Source of the DNA: Heritagella caecorum
GTDB taxonomy: Bacteria; Bacillota; Clostridia; Oscillospirales; Acutalibacteraceae
DNA: 20,099 nucleotides
Reading direction: 5' to 3'
NCBI GenBank assembly: GCA_904419035.1
Contig: CAJFQL010000035.1
Coordinates: 1-20,099 of the forward strand
In this document: positions 13,975 to 20,099 of the stretch, piece by piece
How the letters are laid out: each line of letters opens with the position of its first letter
Numbering within the stretch: position 1 is the first letter of the stretch
Program-made: the position numbers and the translations under genes
The notes under the pieces: model-generated
Told to the model about the DNA's origin: nothing
What the model saw: the letters and a program-made list of their open reading frames with translations, nothing else
Database searches by the model: none

Positions 13975-14041
13975 AGAGGGCGGCGCCATGCCGTCCTCTG
14001 CTTTTCCAAACCGTTGTAACCGGCCGCCTATGAGGCAGCCG
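13975..14041 (-). other. Two hairpins in the dnaK-dnaJ gap
   Basis: One hairpin pairs GAGGGCGGC (13976-13984) with GCCGTCCTC (13990-13998), with one G-T pair. The other, close to the dnaK stop, pairs CGGC and GCCT (14021-14029) with AGGC and GCCG (14033-14041), with single-base bulges. Neither has a T tract, so they fit mRNA processing or stabilisation rather than termination. Confidence 0.5.
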
Positions 14042-14050
14042 TCTTATTTA

Positions 14051-15901
14051 TTATTTCTTGTCGTCGTCCACTTCGCGGTAATCGGCGTCATACACGTTGT
14101 TGTTGCCGCCGGCCGTGGTACCGCCCTGCGGATTCTGCGGGCCGCCCTGAGGAGCGCCCTGCTGCGGGGCCTGCTGCTGGTACATCTTCTGACCTACCGC
14201 CATCATGGCCTTTTCCAGGTCTTCCATGCCCTTCTTCATCAGGTCGGCGTCCCCGCCGTTCATGGCCTGTTTCAGCGCGGCCACTTTGTTTTCCACATCC
14301 TGCTTATCGTTGGCATCCAGCTTATCGCCGTTATCTTTGATGAGCTTTTCAGCCTGATAGCACATATTCTCCGCGTTGTTGCGGGTATCCACTTCTTCGC
14401 GGCGCTTCTTATCTTCGCTGGCGAACTGTTCGGCTTCTTTGACAGCCTTATCAATATCTTCCTTGCTCATGTTGGAGCTGCTGGTGATGGTGATATGCTG
14501 TTCCTTGCCGGTGCCCAGGTCTTTAGCTGACACGTTTACAATGCCGTTGGCATCGATATCGAAGGAGACTTCGATCTGCGGGATGCCGCGGGGCGCGGGG
14601 GCGATGCCGTCCAGACGGAACAGGCCCAGCTGTTTATTGTCGCGGGCAAATTCACGTTCGCCCTGCAGCACGTTTACTTCTACCTGGGTCTGGCCATCGG
14701 CCGCCGTGGAGAAGATCTGGCTCTTCTTGGTGGGGATGGTGGTGTTGCGGTCGATGATCTTGGTCATCACGCCGCCCATGGTTTCAACACCCAAGCTCAG
14801 GGGCGTTACATCCAGCAGCAACAGGCCTTCCACTTCGCCGCCCAGCACACCGGCCTGGATGGCAGCGCCCATAGCCACACATTCATCGGGGTTGATGCCC
14901 TTGAACGGGTCTTTGCCGATGAAAGCACGCACGGCATCGATAACGGCAGGAATACGGGACGAGCCGCCTACCATCAGCACTTTGCCGATTTCGTTAATCG
15001 ACAGGCCACTGTCGGACAGAGCCTGACGCACAGGGCCCATGGTACGTTCTACCAGGTCCGCGGTCAGTTCGTTGAACTTCGCACGGCTCAGGTCCATGTT
15101 CAGGTGTTTCGGGCCGGTGGCGTCGGCCGTAATGAAGGGCAGGTTGATGTTGGCGGTGGTCATACCGGACAGCTCAATCTTGGCCTTTTCAGCGGCTTCC
15201 TTCAAGCGCTGCATAGCCATCTTGTCACCCGACAGGTCCACACCGGTTTCCATCTTGAAGGACGAAACCAACCAGTCGATAATGCGCTGGTCGAAGTCGT
15301 CGCCGCCCAGATGCGTATCACCGTTGGTGGCCAGTACTTCCTGCACGCCGTCGCCCATTTCGATGATGGACACATCGAACGTGCCGCCGCCCAGGTCGTA
15401 CACCATAACTTTCTGGTCTTCGCCCTTATCCACGCCATAGGACAGAGCCGCCGCCGTGGGTTCGTTGATAATACGTTTGACATCCAGCCCGGCGATCTTA
15501 CCGGCGTCTTTGGTGGCCTGGCGCTGGGCGTCGTTGAAGTACGCGGGCACCGTGATAACCGCCGAATTGACCGGTTCGCCCAAGTAGGATTCAGCCGCTG
15601 TCTTCAGCTTCTGCAGGATCATAGCGCTGATTTCCTGAGGGGTGTAGCTCTTGCCGTCAATGTTTACTTTATAATCCGTGCCCATGTGGCGCTTAATGGA
15701 CGAAATCGTCCGTTCGGGGTTGGTGATAGCCTGGCGTTTTGCCACCTGGCCCACCATACGTTCGCCCGTCTTGGAAAATGCCACCACGGAAGGGGTCGTA
15801 CGGGCGCCTTCTTCGTTGGGGATGACGACGGGTTCGCCGCCTTCAATCACGGCCACACAGGAGTTCGTAGTACCAAGGTCAATACCAATAGTCTTTGCCA
15901 T
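14051..15901 (-). CDS. dnaK: Chaperone protein DnaK (Hsp70)
   Basis: A 616-residue Hsp70. The nucleotide-binding domain begins MAKTIGIDLGTTNSCV (phosphate loop 1), and VYDLGGGTFDVSI carries phosphate loop 2. The hydrophobic linker LLLLDVTPLSLG leads to the substrate-binding domain, the helical lid and a Gln/Gly/Pro-rich tail ending DADYREVDDDKK. Between 'KRQAITNPERTISSIKRHMGTDYK' and SYTPQEIS it is much shorter than E. coli DnaK, the well-known Gram-positive deletion. It folds and rescues proteins with DnaJ and GrpE. Start: ATG 15901 after GGAGG, 9-base spacing. It lies 75 bases after grpE; a weak internal promoter may be there. Confidence 0.99.
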   Translation of the reverse strand: MAKTIGIDLGTTNSCVAVIEGGEPVVIPNEEGARTTPSVVAFSKTGERMVGQVAKRQAITNPERTISSIKRHMGTDYKVNIDGKSYTPQEISAMILQKLKTAAESYLGEPVNSAVITVPAYFNDAQRQATKDAGKIAGLDVKRIINEPTAAALSYGVDKGEDQKVMVYDLGGGTFDVSIIEMGDGVQEVLATNGDTHLGGDDFDQRIIDWLVSSFKMETGVDLSGDKMAMQRLKEAAEKAKIELSGMTTANINLPFITADATGPKHLNMDLSRAKFNELTADLVERTMGPVRQALSDSGLSINEIGKVLMVGGSSRIPAVIDAVRAFIGKDPFKGINPDECVAMGAAIQAGVLGGEVEGLLLLDVTPLSLGVETMGGVMTKIIDRNTTIPTKKSQIFSTAADGQTQVEVNVLQGEREFARDNKQLGLFRLDGIAPAPRGIPQIEVSFDIDANGIVNVSAKDLGTGKEQHITITSSSNMSKEDIDKAVKEAEQFASEDKKRREEVDTRNNAENMCYQAEKLIKDNGDKLDANDKQDVENKVAALKQAMNGGDADLMKKGMEDLEKAMMAVGQKMYQQQAPQQGAPQGGPQNPQGGTTAGGNNNVYDADYREVDDDKK

Positions 15902-15951
15902 AATGAATTACCTCCAATACGCTCTCGATTTGAAAAGCTGTTTGTATCTAT

Positions 15952-15980
15952 TTTATAGGAAATGGTGGGCGGCGTTTTAA
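15952..15980 (-). promoter_or_regulatory. Possible internal promoter before dnaK
   Basis: On the minus strand TTAAAA (rc of 15975-15980), 17-bp spacer and TATAAA (rc of 15952-15957), overlapping the grpE stop. Each box matches consensus at four or five of six positions. It would allow dnaK-dnaJ expression apart from hrcA-grpE and outside CIRCE control. Confidence 0.35.
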
Positions 15981-16597
15981 TTCGCTACCTGCACCATCGC
16001 CGGGCGGATCACTTTGTCATTGCGGCGGTACCCTTTCTGGTACACCGCACTGACAACGTTTTCGCCCAGGTTTTCGTCTTCAATGTGGGAAACGGCGCTG
16101 TGCACGCTGGGGTCAAAGGTTTCGCCCACTTCGCCGATGGCCGTCACCTTCAGTTTGGCAAGGGACGTTTCCATCTGGCTGTGAACCATTTCCACCCCTT
16201 TGCGCATATCTTCGGCGCTGCAGGCTTCCAGAGCCAAGGCCCGTTCCAGGTTATCGGCCACCATCAGGATGTCGGTGACGGCGGCGGCCGTCGCGTCATC
16301 GTAAATCGCGGCTTTTTCCCGTTCGGTGCGCTTGCGGAAATTGTCATATTCGGCCCGCAGCCGCAGGTACCGGTCATTGAGCGCGGCCAGGTCGGCTTTG
16401 GCTTTTTCCAGTTCCTCTTTGAGCTTTTCCGCTTCCTTTTTGTCTTTGCGGCGAGGCTTGCCCTCTGCCTTTTCCTCTGCCTTTTCCTCTGCCTTTCCGT
16501 CCGCTTTGGCGGGTTCGGGGCTCGTTTCCGGTGGGGCCGGTTCGGCAGCCGGTACATCCTGTTCGGGCTGTGCCGTTACTTTCTCTTCTTCTGCCAA
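15977..16597 (-). CDS. grpE: Nucleotide exchange factor GrpE
   Basis: A 206-residue protein. Residues 1-45 are a disordered acidic, Pro/Ala-rich arm with KAEEKAEEKAEGK repeats. A long coiled coil (about 50-110, KEAEKLKEELEKAKADLAAL onward) contains the dimerising 'YLRLRAEYDNFRKR' signature. A C-terminal beta domain with 'GETFDPSVHSAVSH' contacts DnaK. GrpE releases ADP from DnaK. The start codon is TTG (16597), 8 bases after AAGGAG; no better start is available and the N-terminus fits. The hrcA stop is 35 bases upstream. Confidence 0.96.
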   Translation of the reverse strand: MAEEEKVTAQPEQDVPAAEPAPPETSPEPAKADGKAEEKAEEKAEGKPRRKDKKEAEKLKEELEKAKADLAALNDRYLRLRAEYDNFRKRTEREKAAIYDDATAAAVTDILMVADNLERALALEACSAEDMRKGVEMVHSQMETSLAKLKVTAIGEVGETFDPSVHSAVSHIEDENLGENVVSAVYQKGYRRNDKVIRPAMVQVAN

Positions 16598-16632
16598 CTT
16601 GATCGCTCCTTCTATTCACAAATGGGGGCTCT

Positions 16633-17658
16633 CTATTGTTCCCGCAGCAGCGAAGTCAGCATCCGCGTGACTGAATCGGAAACATACGAAAGCACCGCGA
16701 TGGTCTTTCCATAATCCATACGCATGGGACCAATGACCCCCATGCCGCCGGCGTTTTCCTGCCCGACGCGGTACCGCACCGACACTAAACTGGAATCCAC
16801 CAGTTCGGGGCACCGGGTTTCGGCCCCCACCTGCACCGTTACGGCGCCAGGTTCACCGGACAGCAACCGCATCACGTCCCGGGGCCTCTCCAGCAGGTCC
16901 ATCACCCGCCGGGCGCTTTCCCGGTCGTATTCGGGGTAGTAAAGCAGGTTCATTTGCCCGCTTAAACACACCCGCGTCCAAATGGTATCGTTAACTACGT
17001 CCAATAGCGCCACCAGCGCTGAACTCATCAGCACCGACATTTCGCCGAACGACGCCATCAACGACTGGATCAGCGCCGGTGTCACCGAGGATACCGGCTG
17101 GCCGGCCAGCTTGCTGTTGAGCAACCGGAAGAACACCCGCAGGATTTCCTGGCTTAAATCAAAATCGCAGTGGAAAACCCGCGATTTGATGGTGCCCGCC
17201 GAACTCATCAGCAGGATAATGGCCGTGCGCCGTCCCACCTGTACCAGCTGCACGCCGCGGATCACCGCGCCGCCGCCGCTGGGGGTGGTCGTCAACGCCG
17301 CCATGCGGGTCAGCGACGCCACCGCGTCTGTCGCGGCGGTCATGAGCTTTTCCGGGTCGAACGCGTGGGGCTGCAGCATGGAATCCACATAGGATTTTTC
17401 CTGCCCCGTCAAAGACGGCACCCGCATGAGCCGGTCAATATAAAACCGGTACCCTCTGGCGGATGGCACCCGCCCGGCGGAGGTGTGCGGCTGGGCCAAA
17501 AAGCCCATGTCCGACAGTTCCGCCATGTCGTTGCGCACCGTAGCCGACGAAACGCCCAGCTCGGCAGCGATAAGCTTGCTGCCCACCGGGTCACCCGTGA
17601 GCACATACGCTCCGCAGACCGCCGCCAGAATTTTTTCTTTTCTGGCACTGAGCTCCAT
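16633..17658 (-). CDS. hrcA: Heat-inducible transcription repressor HrcA
   Basis: A 341-residue protein. The winged-helix DNA-binding domain (1-75) shows 'GDPVGSKLIAAELGVSSATVRNDMAELSDMGFLAQPHTSAGRVPSARGYRFYID', the signature of HrcA. It is followed by the GAF-like dimerisation and inserted domains, ending 'IGPMRMDYGKTIAVLSYVSDSVTRML'. HrcA binds CIRCE and represses class I heat-shock genes; GroEL supports its activity. Start: ATG 17658 after GGGAGGTGA. It is the first gene of the operon, with a perfect CIRCE at 17695-17721 in its own leader, so it autoregulates. Confidence 0.97.
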   Translation of the reverse strand: MELSARKEKILAAVCGAYVLTGDPVGSKLIAAELGVSSATVRNDMAELSDMGFLAQPHTSAGRVPSARGYRFYIDRLMRVPSLTGQEKSYVDSMLQPHAFDPEKLMTAATDAVASLTRMAALTTTPSGGGAVIRGVQLVQVGRRTAIILLMSSAGTIKSRVFHCDFDLSQEILRVFFRLLNSKLAGQPVSSVTPALIQSLMASFGEMSVLMSSALVALLDVVNDTIWTRVCLSGQMNLLYYPEYDRESARRVMDLLERPRDVMRLLSGEPGAVTVQVGAETRCPELVDSSLVSVRYRVGQENAGGMGVIGPMRMDYGKTIAVLSYVSDSVTRMLTSLLREQ

Positions 17659-17694
17659 GTTCCGTCACCTCCCGGCGCTCGTTTTTTGGTTTCG

Positions 17695-17721
17695 TTAGCA
17701 CTCTTTATGGTCGAGTGCTAA
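17695..17721 (-). promoter_or_regulatory. CIRCE operator
   Basis: TTAGCACTC-N9-GAGTGCTAA with no mismatch to the published consensus. It lies just downstream of the hrcA -10, where HrcA binding blocks transcription. Confidence 0.98.
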
Positions 17722-17733
17722 TTTCTATACCCT

Positions 17734-17762
17734 ATACTACTATTCTGCCGCGGTTTTGTCAA
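17734..17762 (-). promoter_or_regulatory. Heat-shock operon promoter
   Basis: On the minus strand: consensus -35 TTGACA (17757-17762), 17-bp spacer and -10 TAGTAT (17734-17739). The vegetative boxes plus CIRCE show class I control. Confidence 0.8.
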
Positions 17763-17852
17763 GCCCTTATTTGTAAATGATTTGTGAAAAACTGATTTTT
17801 TTCATCTTGCCCCGCTTTTGGCCGGGAAAAACGCCCCCCACGGGGCAAAAAA

Positions 17853-17881
17853 TTGTATTTTCCTTTTTTTCATGGTATAAT
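17853..17881 (+). promoter_or_regulatory. Promoter of the SCP2-like/aminotransferase operon
   Basis: -35 TTGTAT (17853-17858), 17-bp spacer and perfect -10 TATAAT (17876-17881) preceded by TGG (extended -10). The leader is about 55 bases. Confidence 0.8.
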
Positions 17882-17944
17882 GCAACAATATAAAAAAGAA
17901 AGCGGCCAAAAAGCCGCCAACCCTATTTTCGGGAGGGATCCTTC

Positions 17945-18700
17945 TTGACGGATGCTGTTACCTTATCGTATATCAATCTGTATGCTGTCCTCGGCGCACT
18001 GCCCAAATTGTGCGAACTGGTGCCCGAAGCGTCGGCCCTTGTAAAGGGAAAGCCCGTTTCCGTGGGGTTCGCCGTAAAAGGCGGCCCGCATGCCACGCTG
18101 TGTTTCCAGGATGGCGGCTGTACCCTGCGCGACGGTGTGGAAGGCTGCGACATTTTGCTGCCGTTTTCCAGCCCTGAAAAATTCAACGGCCTGATCGACG
18201 GCACGGTCACCCCGGTGCCGCGCAAAGGGTTTACCCGTATCCACTTTTTGCTCAAGGAGTTTACCGCGCTGACGAATTTGCTCACCCGGTACCTGAAAGC
18301 CAGCGCCGACGACCTGAAAGACGATGAATTCTTTACCCGCAGCACCACCTTGATGCTGTATGTGGTGGCTGCCGCCGTGTGCCAGGTGGGGAACCACGAC
18401 GCCATCGGCCGGTTCAGCGCCTCGTACATTGTCGACGGCACGATCCGCCTGTCGGTCCACGACGGCCCCGCCGCCGTAATCAGCGCCAAAGGCCATAAAC
18501 TGGCGGTTGATCCCACGACGCCGCCGCGCTGCACCGCCTGCATGGAATTTTCCGACATCCATCTGGCCCGGGACCTGTTCGACGGCAAAGTCAACGCCGT
18601 GGCCTGCATTGGCACCGGCGGTATCCGCATGAGCGGTATGATCTCCATGATCGACAACGTCAACCGTATTCTGGACCGTGTGGCCCTGTATCTGGCATAA
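17945..18700 (+). CDS. Protein with two SCP2-like (sterol-carrier-fold) halves
   Basis: A 251-residue protein. The C-terminal part 'FSDIHLARDLFDGKVNAVACIGTGGIRMSGMISMIDNVNRILDRV' (residues 202-246) follows the SCP2 pattern of a lid strand, a short helix, 'G.i...G' and a final helix. Residues 40-118 ('FAVKGGPHATLCFQDGGCTLRDGVEGCDILLPFSSPEKFNGLIDGTVTP' onward) show a second SCP2-like unit, so it may be an internal duplication. SCP2 folds hold hydrophobic or lipid ligands; the ligand here is unknown. There is no signal peptide or membrane helix. Start: TTG 17945, 7 bases after GGGAGGG; no nearby ATG keeps the N-terminus. The aminotransferase gene starts 13 bases after its stop, so the two are translationally close. 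Confidence 0.75.
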   Translation: MTDAVTLSYINLYAVLGALPKLCELVPEASALVKGKPVSVGFAVKGGPHATLCFQDGGCTLRDGVEGCDILLPFSSPEKFNGLIDGTVTPVPRKGFTRIHFLLKEFTALTNLLTRYLKASADDLKDDEFFTRSTTLMLYVVAAAVCQVGNHDAIGRFSASYIVDGTIRLSVHDGPAAVISAKGHKLAVDPTTPPRCTACMEFSDIHLARDLFDGKVNAVACIGTGGIRMSGMISMIDNVNRILDRVALYLA

Positions 18701-18713
18701 AGGAGGCCCCGTG

Positions 18714-19964
18714 ATGAGAAAACTCAATTCCTATGAAAACAGCCGCGCCCAGTTCGCCCGGGCCGCGAAAGTAATCCCTTCGGGCATTTATGGCCACCAG
18801 GGCCCCGCCGAAGGGTGCTATATCCCCGTGGAAGCATTCCCGCTGTTCAGCGATCATGCACAGGGTACGTACTTCTGGGATGTGGACGGCAACCGCTTTA
18901 TCGATTATATGTGCGCCTATGGCCCCAATGTCCTGGGCTATAATGACCCGGATGTGGACGAGGCCGCCCGCCGCCAGGCCGAAAAGGAAAACTGTGTCAC
19001 GTCCCCCAGCACTGTGATGATCGATTTTGCCGAACTGCTGGTGGATACGGTGGACTGTGCCGACTGGGCGTTTTTTGCCAAAAACGGCAACGACGTGACC
19101 ACCGGCGCCATTATGTGCGCCCGGGCCTATACCCACCGCAAAAAGATCGTGTTCTTTAAGGGGTATTACCATGGCGTGTCCCCCTGGACCCAGAAGGTGG
19201 ACTACCCCGGCGTGCTGGAAGAAGACGTGATGCACAACCTGTATGTGGACTGGAACGATTTTGACCAGCTGGCCGAAACCTTCGAACGCTACAAAGGCCA
19301 AATCGCCGCCGTCATCGCCCAGCCGTACATGCACGGCAACTTTATGGATAACCAAATGCCCCTGCCCGGCTTTTGGCAGAAAGTGCGCAAACTGTGCACC
19401 GACAACGATGTAGTGCTCATCATCGACGACGTGCGTGCCGGGTTCCGTATGGATTTGGCCGGTTCCGACCACTACTTCGGATTCCAGGCCGACATGATCT
19501 GCTTCTGCAAAGCGCTGGCCAACGGCTACAACGTGTCGGCGCTGTGCGGCCGCGATTTTCTGAAAAACAGCATGAGCAGCCTGTCGTATACGGGCAGCTA
19601 CTGGATGAGCGCCGTACCGTTTGCGGCGGGCATCGCCTGTATTGAAAAAATGAAAAAACTCCATATGCCGGAACTGCTCATCGAAAAGGGCAAAAAATTA
19701 AAGGGCGGCCTGCTCAAAGCCGCCGCCGACAATGGCTTTAACCTGCACGTGACGGGCATCGAATCCCTGCCGTACCTGCGCCTGGCGGACGACCCGTCTT
19801 TGCACCTGCACCAGCAGTGGATCGCCGAATGCGTCAAGCGCGGCGTGTTCTTTACGAACCACCACAACCACTTCATCAATGCGGCCCTGTCGGATGAGGA
19901 CATCCAGGAAACCATCGACATCGCCACCGAAGCGTTCCATGTTATCCGCGAACACATGGATTGA
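18714..19964 (+). CDS. Class III PLP-dependent aminotransferase (glutamate-1-semialdehyde aminomutase-like)
   Basis: A 416-residue protein with class III features: 'SGIYGHQGPAEG' near the start, 'YFWDVDGNRFIDYMCAYGPNVLGYNDPDV' (53-81), 'FAKNGNDVTTGAIMCARAYT' (121-140), 'IIDDVRAGFR' (236-245, Asp238 pairs with the PLP pyridine N) and 'MICFCKALANGYNVSALCG' (261-279, Lys266 forms the Schiff base). It resembles glutamate-1-semialdehyde 2,1-aminomutase, but no haem genes are nearby, so hemL is not assigned; the true amino donor and acceptor are unknown. Start: ATG 18714, 7 bases after AGGAGG (18701-18706); GTG 18711 is an alternative. It is co-transcribed with the SCP2-like gene. No convincing terminator follows. 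Confidence 0.88.
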   Translation: MRKLNSYENSRAQFARAAKVIPSGIYGHQGPAEGCYIPVEAFPLFSDHAQGTYFWDVDGNRFIDYMCAYGPNVLGYNDPDVDEAARRQAEKENCVTSPSTVMIDFAELLVDTVDCADWAFFAKNGNDVTTGAIMCARAYTHRKKIVFFKGYYHGVSPWTQKVDYPGVLEEDVMHNLYVDWNDFDQLAETFERYKGQIAAVIAQPYMHGNFMDNQMPLPGFWQKVRKLCTDNDVVLIIDDVRAGFRMDLAGSDHYFGFQADMICFCKALANGYNVSALCGRDFLKNSMSSLSYTGSYWMSAVPFAAGIACIEKMKKLHMPELLIEKGKKLKGGLLKAAADNGFNLHVTGIESLPYLRLADDPSLHLHQQWIAECVKRGVFFTNHHNHFINAALSDEDIQETIDIATEAFHVIREHMD

Positions 19965-20037
19965 TTATACCCCTAAAAAGCCAAAACCCCCGGCCTTTCC
20001 CATGAACAGGTCCAGTAAAAACGGACAATAGACAAAG

Positions 20038-20080
20038 TACCCCCTGATGTAGGAAAATGGAAGTACTACATCAGGGGGTA
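20038..20080 (+). repeat. Perfect 15-bp inverted repeat before an incoming reading frame
   Basis: TACCCCCTGATGTAG (20038-20052) and CTACATCAGGGGGTA (20066-20080) are exact reverse complements around 13 bases. The downstream arm holds the only ribosome-binding-like GGGGG, 7 bases from an ATG at 20086. This layout hides the ribosome binding site in the RNA. Confidence 0.8.
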
Positions 20081-20085
20081 TTACT

Positions 20086-20099
20086 ATGGGAAAAAGGAA
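20086..20099 (+). CDS. Start of a reading frame cut by the window end (possible transposase)
   Basis: ATG at 20086 with codons for Met-Gly-Lys-Arg before the window ends. Several transposases begin Met-Gly-Lys, and the preceding hairpin resembles the translation-blocking leaders of some insertion sequences. Four codons cannot prove either, so the call is tentative. Confidence 0.3.

Noticed and set aside
12704..14530. 608-residue plus-strand open frame opposite dnaJ and the dnaK 3' end
   Set aside because: It is antisense to certain chaperone genes, has an Ala/His-rich shadow composition and begins at the XRE ribosome binding site region.
17821..17850. GCCCC/GGGGC dyad upstream of the SCP2-like gene as a terminator
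   Set aside because: On the plus strand it is followed by A rather than T. On the minus strand it has a T run, but no minus-strand gene ends there.
18660..19664. 334-residue minus-strand frame opposite the aminotransferase
   Set aside because: Shadow frame; the plus strand shows PLP-site motifs and a proper ribosome binding site.
18714..19964. Naming the aminotransferase hemL
   Set aside because: No haem biosynthesis neighbours, and the class III family includes many other specificities.

Overview
The window looks like a chromosomal segment of a GC-rich, Gram-positive, anaerobic gut Clostridium (Oscillospiraceae/Ruminococcaceae-like). Support comes from AGGAGG-type ribosome binding sites, a spore gene (spoVAE), the HrcA/CIRCE-controlled hrcA-grpE-dnaK-dnaJ order, a DnaK carrying the Gram-positive N-domain deletion, DUF3842 and DUF4358 proteins, lipoproteins, a large secreted C1 protease and a GH78 alpha-L-rhamnosidase. 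The taxonomic placement is an inference, not a search result.

Layout. 1-236: minus-strand tRNA-Arg(CCU), cut by the window edge, preceded by a decayed second tRNA-Arg and a sigma-A promoter. 331-1495 (+): rpsT, a 49-aa membrane protein and a GNAT acetyltransferase, the first two each with a clear promoter and terminator. 1500-4622 (-): a solitary spoVAE behind a long hairpin, then an alpha-L-rhamnosidase. 4823-6712 (+): a two-gene operon of an IscU/NifU-like scaffold and a GGGtGRT protein, closed by a very strong terminator. 6804-10842 (-): DUF3842 followed by a 1127-residue secreted papain-like protease with lectin-like, Ig-like and four FN3 domains; their promoter carries a palindrome. 11105-12498 (+): SGNH-hydrolase lipoprotein plus DUF4358 lipoprotein. 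12497-17762 (-): a small XRE regulator directly behind the terminator of the class I heat-shock operon, which has a perfect CIRCE operator. 17853-19964 (+): a protein with two SCP2-like halves, then a class III aminotransferase. 20038-20099: a perfect 15-bp inverted repeat with a start codon just behind it, possibly the edge of a mobile element.

How the genes work together. The heat-shock genes form a textbook self-regulated chaperone unit. The scaffold/GGGtGRT pair and the SCP2-like/aminotransferase pair are the two compact operons whose biochemical role I cannot assign, and they are the best candidates for under-described systems. Surface and secreted functions (rhamnosidase, protease, two lipoproteins) fit a gut polymer-degrading lifestyle. 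Several regulatory structures stand out: a palindrome on the rpsT -10, a palindrome on the DUF3842 promoter, a Shine-Dalgarno-sequestering hairpin before spoVAE, and a terminator-like hairpin abutting the SGNH start codon.
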